The notes below the pieces were generated by a model, which had not been told where the DNA came from, searched no databases, and saw only the letters and a program-made list of their open reading frames with translations. 64,000 nucleotides of DNA from Manihot esculenta (Eukaryota; Streptophyta; Magnoliopsida; Malpighiales; Euphorbiaceae): contig NC_035173.2 of the NCBI RefSeq assembly GCF_001659605.2, forward strand, positions 15,617,003-15,681,002. Direction: 5' to 3'. Shown piece by piece: positions 57,068 to 64,000 of this stretch (its first letter is position 1; each line of letters begins with the position of its first letter). The position numbers and the translations under genes were made by a program.

Positions 57068-58197
57068 ACAGAGCTTGGGCTATTGGAGTCGCCTTGGTCT
57101 ATCCACTTCCTCATATTCATCGTATTATGCAATGCGCCATATTCATGAAACTAATGCAATCATCCTACTATACTAAGTATGATGCATGAAACATGCTCAA
57201 AGCAGTTTAGTGCTGAAAAGAGAAGTTCCACTCACCTCTGGCTGACTCTGTACTAACTCTGCAGGTTCTAAAACTGTGCTCACTGTTGACTTCCCTGATT
57301 CCTCTGGTCCGTACCTACACAGGTGGACTCAAATGAGGGACCAAACTAACTCAAGAACAACGCTAAGAAACTCCCCAAAATCCCTCTAAAAGATCCTAAA
57401 ACAATCACATAAAACATGCAAAAGAAGACTGGACAGGGCACTTTCGGCGGCAGGTTCGGCGGCCGAAACTCCCCTCCAGAGACGAAACTCATGCATGTTC
57501 GGCGGCACCTTCGGCCGCTGAAAGTCTCATCCAGAGACAAAACTCAACCTTCGGCGGCACTTTCGGCGGCCGAACCTTGCCTCCAGAGACGAAAGTCCAA
57601 ATGTTCGGGGGCAAGCTTTGGCAGCCGAAACTGCCTCCACAAGGGGTTCGGCGGCCGAACCTGACTTTGCCCAACGGGCAAAAACCTGCTCTGTTTCATG
57701 CAAACTCATCCAAAACTTACCCAACATGCATATCAACTACTCCCAACTAGCACATACCATATAACATGCATATACCATATAACATGCATAAAGAGGTCCA
57801 AAACTCTCCTAAACCTCAAACAAACATAGCAAACAACACTGAAACATGCTGGACTACACCAATCGCCACAAACCTCTCCTAAACCTAATCATGCATACTA
57901 CCCATCAAACTTCCATAAAACCTTCAAAAAACATAAAAGAGATTCTGGATCTTCACTTACCTCTTCAAAACAAGAGATCAAATGATCCCAACGTGGAGAT
58001 ATGGAGAAATCCTCTCTCAACCTCTCCAAACTTCAAAACTTAGTTCTTTTGCTCAAAACTCTCAAAACCTTCAAAAACACATCAAAACTCTTCAAAACCT
58101 TCAAAGATTTGAGCAAAATCATGAAAGTCAACTAGGGAGGGTGTTGGACTCACCTCTGGCTGAAGATGGAAGCAAAATACATCCTTCCTTGGCGCCC

Positions 58198-58204
58198 TTT
58201 TATA
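58198..58204 (-). promoter_or_regulatory. TATA box, I LTR
   Basis: TATAAAA on the minus strand in GCCAGCCACCTATAAAA, the same context as B and F. Confidence 0.65.
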
Positions 58205-58471
58205 GGTGGCTGGCCAGACCACCTTCGGCGGCCAAACATGAATCCGAAACCATGCAAGGTTCGGTGGCCGAAAGTCACCTTCGGCGGCCGAACTAGCCAT
58301 TTTCTCCCTTAACTCTTTTCTTTCACAAACTCATTTTTCTTTCTACTTAAAACCTTAAAACAAGTTAAAATACATTAGAAAACATATGTAGTACCCTTCT
58401 CGAGGGTTCCGACACCCGAGATTTCACTGGACTACAGGAATTTCGATGCAGGACTTGAGCCGGGTATTACA

Positions 58472-58508
58472 TTCTTCCCCCCTTAAGAATATTCGTCCCC
58501 GAATGTTC
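58472..58508 (-). other. I 3' hairpin and polypurine tract
   Basis: On the minus strand GAACATTC, six bases, GAATATTC, then TTAAGGGGGGAAG before the LTR. One arm base is changed compared with B. Confidence 0.86.
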
Positions 58509-58558
58509 CTCAAATAACTAAACACATAAACACACAAACAAAAGGGGAAAACCTAACC

Positions 58559-61500
58559 TTAAAACATATAGGGATATTGCTGAAGCATGGACTCTCATGT
58601 CTCCCAGGTGCACTCTTCTAGATTGTGGTGGTTCCACAGGACTTTCACCATTGGTATCTCCTTGTTTCTCAGCTTTCTAATCTGGGTGTCAATGATCCGC
58701 ACTGGCTGTTCCACATAAGTGAGATCGCCAAGGATCTCTACATCAGGTTCACTAAGAACCTTACTCGGATCCGACACAAACTTCCTCAACATAGAAACAT
58801 GAAATACCGGGTGAATTCGTTCCATCGATGCAGGTAACTCCAGCTTGTACGACACATCCCCGATCCTCTGTAAGATCTCAAAGGGACCAATGTACCGTGG
58901 AGCTAGTTTACCCTTTCTTCCAAAGCGAACCACTCCCTTCATTGGAGACACCTTTAGCAATACCATATCCCCCTCCTGGATTTCTATCTGCCTCCTACGG
59001 ATGTCTGCATAGCTTTTCTGCCTGCTTACAGCTGTTCTGAGCCTCTCTCTGATGATAGGCACCAACTTGCTGGTAATCTCAACTAACTCTGGCCCTGCAA
59101 GAGCTTTCTCTCCTACCTCTTCCCAGCAAACAGGTGTTCTGCACTTCCTCCCATACAGAGCTTCATAAGGAGCCATCCCTATGCTAGCATGATTGCTGTT
59201 GTTGTAGGCAAACTCCACCAGAGGTAGATGCTGCCTCCAAGAACCGCCAAAGTCTAACACACACATTCTTAACATATCTTCAATCGTTTGGATGGTCCTC
59301 TGACTGACCATCTGTCTGCGGATGGAAAGCAGTGCTGAAATCTAATCTTGTGCCCATAGCAGTTTGCAGACTCCGCCAAAATCTGGAGGTAAACTGTGGT
59401 CCTCTATTTGATACGATCGACACTGGAACTCCATGCAGCCTCACTATCTCTTCTACATACACCTGCACTAACTTGTCCACAGAATAGTTACTCCTGACTG
59501 GAATGAAGTGGGCAGATTTAGTCAGTCTATCTACAATCACCCAGATGGAGTCTAGTCTGTTGGACGTCACCGGTAACCCCACTACAAAACCTATAGCTAT
59601 GTTCTCCCATTTCCATTCCGGAATCGGCAGTGGGTTAAGCATTCCAGCCTGCTTCTGGTGCTCTAGCTTCACCCTTTGACAGATCTCGCAGGCTGACACA
59701 AACTGTGCCACCTCCCTCTTCATCGCTGGCCACCAATACACCCTTCTCAGATCTTGATACATCTTGGTGGCTCCAGGGTGAACGCTATATCTGGCATTAT
59801 GAGCTTCCCTCATAATGTCTTCCTTTAAACTGCTGTCATCTGGTACACATAATCTTTTACCATGACTAAGAATCCCCTCACTGTCAAATCTGAACTCTGC
59901 ACTGTTGCCTGACTGATCAGTCCTGGCAATCTTCACTAACTCAGGATCTTCGTGCTGTTTCAGAGCCACTTGCTCTAGAAACACAGGTGTAACTCTCATC
60001 TGTGCAATCAAAGCACCTGTACCAGCTAACTGCAACTGTAACCCCTCTTCCATAAGCCTGTAAAAGTCCTTCACCACCGGTCTTCTCTCTACTGTAATGT
60101 GGGATAAGCTGCCAAGTGACTTAAGGCATCGGCTACCACATTAGCCTTACCCAGATGATACTGGATCTTGCAATCATAATCACTGAGCAGTTCTACCCAC
60201 CGTCTCTGCCTCAAGTTTAGCTCTCTCTGACTCAAGATGTGTTGCAGGCTCTTATGATCCGTGTAGATCTCACACTTTACCCCATAGAGGTAATGCCTCC
60301 ATATCTTAAGTGCAAAGATAACAGCTGCCATCTCCAAATCGTGTGTCGGGTAATTCAGCTCGTGCTTCTTCAGCCGTCTAAAAGCATAAGCTATCACTCT
60401 GTCATTCTGCATCAACACACAACCTACTCCCACTCGGGATGCATCACAGAACACTGTGAAATCTTCATCATTGATCGGCAGAGCTAACACCGGTGCTGAA
60501 GTCAACCGTCTCTTCAACTCTTCAAAACTCTCATCACATTCCTCTGACCATACGAACTTCTGATTCTTTCTGGTCAGTCTGGTCATAGGAGCAGCTATCT
60601 TCGAGAAGTCCTGAACGAACCTCCGATAGTAGCCTGCCAAACCCAGAAAACTCTTGATCTCGGTCACTGTAGTGGGTGTAGGCCAGTTGGCTACTGCCTC
60701 TACCCTTTTGGGATCTACTGCTATTCCTTCTTCTGAGACTACATGTCCCAAAAAGGAAATGCTCCTCAGCCAGAACTCGCACTTGGAGAACTTGGCATAT
60801 AAGCCATGCTCTCTCAAGGTCTGTAGAACTATCCGCAGATGCTGGGCATGCTCCTCTGCATTCCTGGAGTACACCAAGATATCATCTATAAAGACGATCA
60901 CAAAACGATCCAGGTACTCCCTGAACACTCTGTTCATGAGATCCATGAATGCTGCAGGGGCGTTAGTCAATCCGAACGGCATCACTAGGAACTCATAATG
61001 CCCATATCTGGTCTTGAAAGCGATCTTGGATACATCCTCTTCCTTGATCTTCAACTGGTGGTATCCGGATCTCAGATCTATCTTAGAGAAACAACCTGCT
61101 CCTACCAGCTGGTCGAAGAGATCATCGATCCTGGGTAAAGGATACGTGTTCTTGATAGTGACTTTATTCAACTGCCTGTAGTCGATACAAAGTCGAAGAG
61201 ATCCATCCTTCTTTCTGACGAACAGTACTGGAGCACCCCAGGGTGAGGTACTCGGACGGATGAAACCCTTGTCTACCAAGTCCTGTAACTGCTCTTTCAA
61301 CTTTCTCAGCTCTGCTGGTGCCATCCTGTAGGGAGGAATAGAGATCGGTCTGGTACCAGGCATCAAGTCGATCTCGAACTCTATTTCCCTATCAGGTGGT
61401 AGTCCTGGAAGCTCTTCAGGAAACACATCTGGGAAGTCTTTAACCACTGGTACTGAGGACGGTTCCCTCACCTGACTATCTAGCTCTCTCACATGAGCTA

Positions 61501-61585
61501 AGAACCCCTGACAACCCCTCCTCAACAACCTATGAGCCTGAAGGGCTGATATCAAGCCCTTAGGTGTCCCCCTCCTATCTCCTCT
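58559..61585 (-). pseudogene. I pol: RT, RNase H, integrase, tail; broken and cut by J
   Basis: Enters from J after protease. A 488-codon frame holds RT ([11 protein letters not shown] near 60890) and RNase H ([10 protein letters not shown] near 60450). An eight-base or similar deletion near 60120 shifts the frame just after RNase H (ANVVADALS). The next frame holds integrase (CEICQRVK near 59690, SNRGPQF near 59405). A small deletion near 59300 shifts it again at the third catalytic block. The last frame carries the integrase C-terminus and the chromodomain-like tail, stopped by TGA at 58595. The second integrase aspartate motif reads SNRG instead of SDRG, so the catalytic residue itself is lost. 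Confidence 0.9.
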
Positions 61586-63859
61586 TATAATACCCGGCTA
61601 AATCAGGCGTCGGAATTCTTACCGTCCGGTGGAATTCATTGATGTCAGAGATTTCTAGAAGGGTACTAGCAAGGTTTTCTAAAATGTTTTTAAGTATTTT
61701 TAAGGTTTTGAATGAAATAAGATTGAGTTTTGAAGAGAATAGACTATGGGGACATTTGTCAGGTTCGACCGCCGAAGGTAATGTTCGGCCGCCGAAAGTA
61801 CTTTAAGTTCGGCCCCCGAATGTTGCATGGTTTTGCATGCGATTCGGTTGTCGAAGCTGATGTGGTCAGCCAGCTATCATGCGTTCCTCGGTCGGTGAAA
61901 TTGACATGTGTTGCTTCCAAATCACAGACAGAGGGTGAGGCCACGTCTCCCATGAGTCATTCTTGTGTTTTTATTACCCCATGCACAAATTTGGTGCTTT
62001 TCAAGTGGTTTTGAAGGCTTTGAGTCAAAAGGAGAGATTTGGTGGTTTGGTGAAGGTGAAGACGTGTTGCTCCATAGTTCAACGTTCAGGTTGTTCCTTT
62101 TTTGATTACAAGAGGTAAGGGAAGGTTTTGAACTTGTTTTAATGTTTTACAAGAGTTTTTGTGGAGGTTAAGGGTAGAGTTGCATATATAGGGTTTAAAG
62201 TATGGTTTATGTGTGAAAGCATGTTTATGTGTTATGATATGTTGTTTGTTGGGGTTTTGAGGTAGTTTTGGACCCCTTTGTGCATATACTCTAGTATATG
62301 TGTGTTGAGGAGTTGAAGTATGCATGTTTATAGAGGTGGAAAGGATTGAGGAGCTAGGTTGTCGTCGGGGCTGAGTTCTGGATGAACTCAGGTTCGGCAG
62401 CCGAAGGTGCATTCGGCCGCCGAACCCCTTGAAGGGTGGCTTTGGCTGCCACAGCTCACCCCCGAGCATTTTAAGGTTCGGCTCTGGAAGGGGGATTCGG
62501 CCGCCGAAGGTGCCGCCGATGGTTAGAGACTTTCATCTCTGGAGTGTGTTTTAGTCCCCAAACCTTGCCCCCGAAAGGGTTCGGCAGCCGAAAGTGGAGA
62601 TTCGGCCGCCGAAGGTACTTGAGTTTCGGCTCTGGATAGGACATTCGGCCGCCGAACCTGCCGCCGAAAGTGTTCTGTCCAGCCTTCTTTTGCATGCTTT
62701 ATGTGATTGTTCTAAGAGCTTTTAGAGGGGTTTTGGGGAATTGTTTAAGATTTGTTTATGAGTTATTTAGAGTATGTTTGACACCTCATTCGAGTCCATT
62801 TATGTAGGCTTGGACCCGAGGGATCGAGGAGGTCACGAGAGTTAGGTGTTGCAGAGTCAGTCAGTTTCTGCTTGAGGAGCAGAGGTGAGTAGAACTAAAC
62901 TTATCTTTTATACTGAGAAAAATGGAATGCTTTAGCATAGTTCATGCATCATGGATGCCATGTTATGTATTAGGGTGATTGCATTAGAATCACGAATTTG
63001 GTGCATTGCATTATTTACTGATAGTGGGGATTGGACCAAGGCGACATCAATAGCCCATCTAGGGAGTTTTGAGGTCATGTTTAATCTAAGATGTGAAATG
63101 TTTGTACTGTGAAGCATTTCATGAAAGAGTGTATTTAATGAACTGTTTTCAGTGTTTCTACTCACTGGGCTTTATAAGCTCATCCCTTTCCCTTAACCCT
63201 AGTTTTGCAGGTTCAGAGTAGCCAGGGGAAGTCAGTAGCCGCAGAGTGTTGGCTAGAGGATTGCTTGTGTAATAGAATGGTGTGGACATGATGTAAATTA
63301 TAGAGATATATGTAAAGGCATGTAATAGTTAGAAAGATAGTGTGTTTATGGTTTAGTATGTGCTTTGCCTAGTGTATGGTTAATCCCTTGTGTATGCATG
63401 TATCCTGTTTTAAGTTTCTTGATGAGAAATGGGTCAAACCAGGCTTAATAGATGTTGTGTTTCGAAAACTCCAGTAAAATATATAATTGTGAGGGAAGAT
63501 AGGGTTTGATTCCCTTGACCCAAGACCAGGCTGTGAGGGAAGACCGGGTTTGATTCCCGTGACCTAAGATCAGACCGTAAGGGAAGACCGGGTTTGATTC
63601 TCGTGACTCTACGGACAGGATTACTGGTGTAAGCCCTGGGGGCTATTTCAGATTGGTAGATCTGATTGTTTTTTTAAGGTTAAGTCTGGTAGTTTTACAG
63701 AAAAAGATTGAAAAGCTAGTAGTCAAGTCGGATCATGTATGGGATGTTTGGAGTTCAGGTTAGGCTTGCTACGGGTTCTGGCGGCCTTAAGCCGATCTGG
63801 ATCCTAGCGCCGGGCAGTTTGGGCCGTTACAGAGAGGTACCGATTTCCGGGCTGTTACA
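61586..63859 (+). repeat. J 5' LTR
   Basis: A 2,274-bp LTR, TATAATACCCGG to GGGCTGTTACA, followed by a primer site. Its first dinucleotide is TA, not TG, one G-to-A change. Palindromes at 61765-61850 and 62390-62665. Splice-like set: AAGAG|GTAAG near 62114, TATGTAG near 62808, CAGAG|GTGAGT near 62885, TTTTGCAG near 63210. The usual hairpin array position (about 63010-63075) holds none, but a 44-bp array lies further on. It is inserted in I after CCTCT. Confidence 0.9.
63490..63617 (+). repeat. 44-bp tandem array in J LTR
   Basis: Three units start at 63490, 63534 and 63578. Each contains GGAAGA(C/T)(C/A)GGGTTTGATTC, then CC(G/T)TGACC or similar. The core resembles the B-box consensus GGTTCGANTCC with one mismatch. 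A single related unit (AAGGGTTTCAATCCCTTGACC) is in E2 near 10558 and, reversed, in K near 18540. Confidence 0.85.
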
Positions 63860-64000
63860 GATGGTATCAGAGCATAGGGTCTCCTAAGTACGGTGTGTGA
63901 GCATTATTGTTCAAGGATTAGAGAGATCCCACATCGGAAGGAGGTTGGTTTAGAGTCATAGGAAGGCAAGCACAATAAGTAAAATCATGTCCACTAGGCT
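63860..64000 (+). other. J primer-binding site and leader (element continues off window)
   Basis: TGGTATCAGAGC at 63862-63873 is the initiator-Met type site. The leader includes GAGAGATCCCACATCGGAAG and the block AAGCACAATAAGTAAAATCA shared with the B and H leaders. Gag would begin beyond the right edge. Confidence 0.87.

Larger units (their letters stand above)
56333..58471 (-). repeat. I 3' LTR
   Basis: A 2,139-bp LTR, TGTAACAGCCC to GAGCCGGGTATTACA, followed on its right by a polypurine tract (read on minus), so it is the 3' LTR. Palindromes at 57440-57665 and 58220-58295; TATA box on the minus strand at 58198-58204. Splice-like set in reverse: donor near 57960, acceptor near 57316, donor near 57233, acceptor near 56754. 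The left flank is CTATC (56328-56332) in H. Confidence 0.92.

Noticed and set aside
63490..63617. tRNA gene in the J LTR
   Set aside because: Only a B-box/T-arm-like stretch is present; there is no acceptor stem, anticodon arm or A box.

Overview
The window looks like heterochromatin from a flowering plant, probably a eudicot; I cannot name the species from sequence alone. All 64 kb can be assigned to LTR retrotransposons of the Ty3/gypsy order, nested inside one another. I found no host gene, rRNA, tRNA gene or CRISPR array. Two lineages are present. The first (elements E1, E2, K, B, F, G, H, I, J) has LTRs of about 2.1-2.3 kb (TGTAATACCCGG...GTTACA, or the reverse complement), an initiator-Met tRNA primer site (TGGTATCAGAGC), one gag-pol frame and a chromodomain-like C-terminus, as in Tekay/Del chromoviruses. 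The second (A, C, D) has LTRs carrying GCGGTTGTCGAAGCCG, an Asp-tRNA primer site and, in A, an extra ORF after integrase, as in Athila.

Layout: 1-7202, E1 (minus; intact polyprotein running off the left edge, 5' LTR on the right). 7203-10829, E2 (plus; coding-dead pol remnant and 3' LTR). 10830-11351 and 42123-42899, two halves of the Athila-like LTR D (plus), split by A. 11352-42117, element A (minus; Athila), carrying solo LTR K (18288-20566) in its reverse transcriptase and element B (22551-39274, plus) in its gag; B carries element C (24583-31455, minus) in its 5' LTR. 42900-51405, F (minus; broken polyprotein). 51406-52858, LTR fragment G (plus). 52859-56332, H (plus; 5' LTR end and a heavily mutated gag-pol). 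56333-61585, I (minus; 3' LTR and pol). 61586-64000, J (plus; 5' LTR, primer site, leader), running off the right edge.

Four insertions are proven here by 5-bp target-site duplications: A (GAGAT), B (CCCTT), C (GGGGT) and K (TGAAT). The relative order reads H, then G, F, D, A, B, C on one side, with E2 and then E1 also landing in D, and with I and then J landing in H. Depth seven is inferred, because the left flanks of D, F, G and H lie outside the window. C is the youngest datable insertion: by eye I count about nine differences between its two 2.25-kb LTRs.

How the parts work together: the autonomous copies would supply Gag, protease, reverse transcriptase/RNase H and integrase from the LTR promoter. 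E1 is the only visibly uninterrupted coding copy of the first lineage. A is almost intact apart from its insertions and one TAG in gag. C encodes no enzymes but shares A's type of primer site, polypurine tract and 3' noncoding block, so it is a plausible non-autonomous partner of an A-like element. The most unusual signals are in the long LTRs of the first lineage: GC-rich palindrome clusters, a conserved donor/acceptor/donor/acceptor pattern like a three-exon untranslated leader, and tandem hairpin arrays at one fixed position whose sequence differs from subfamily to subfamily.
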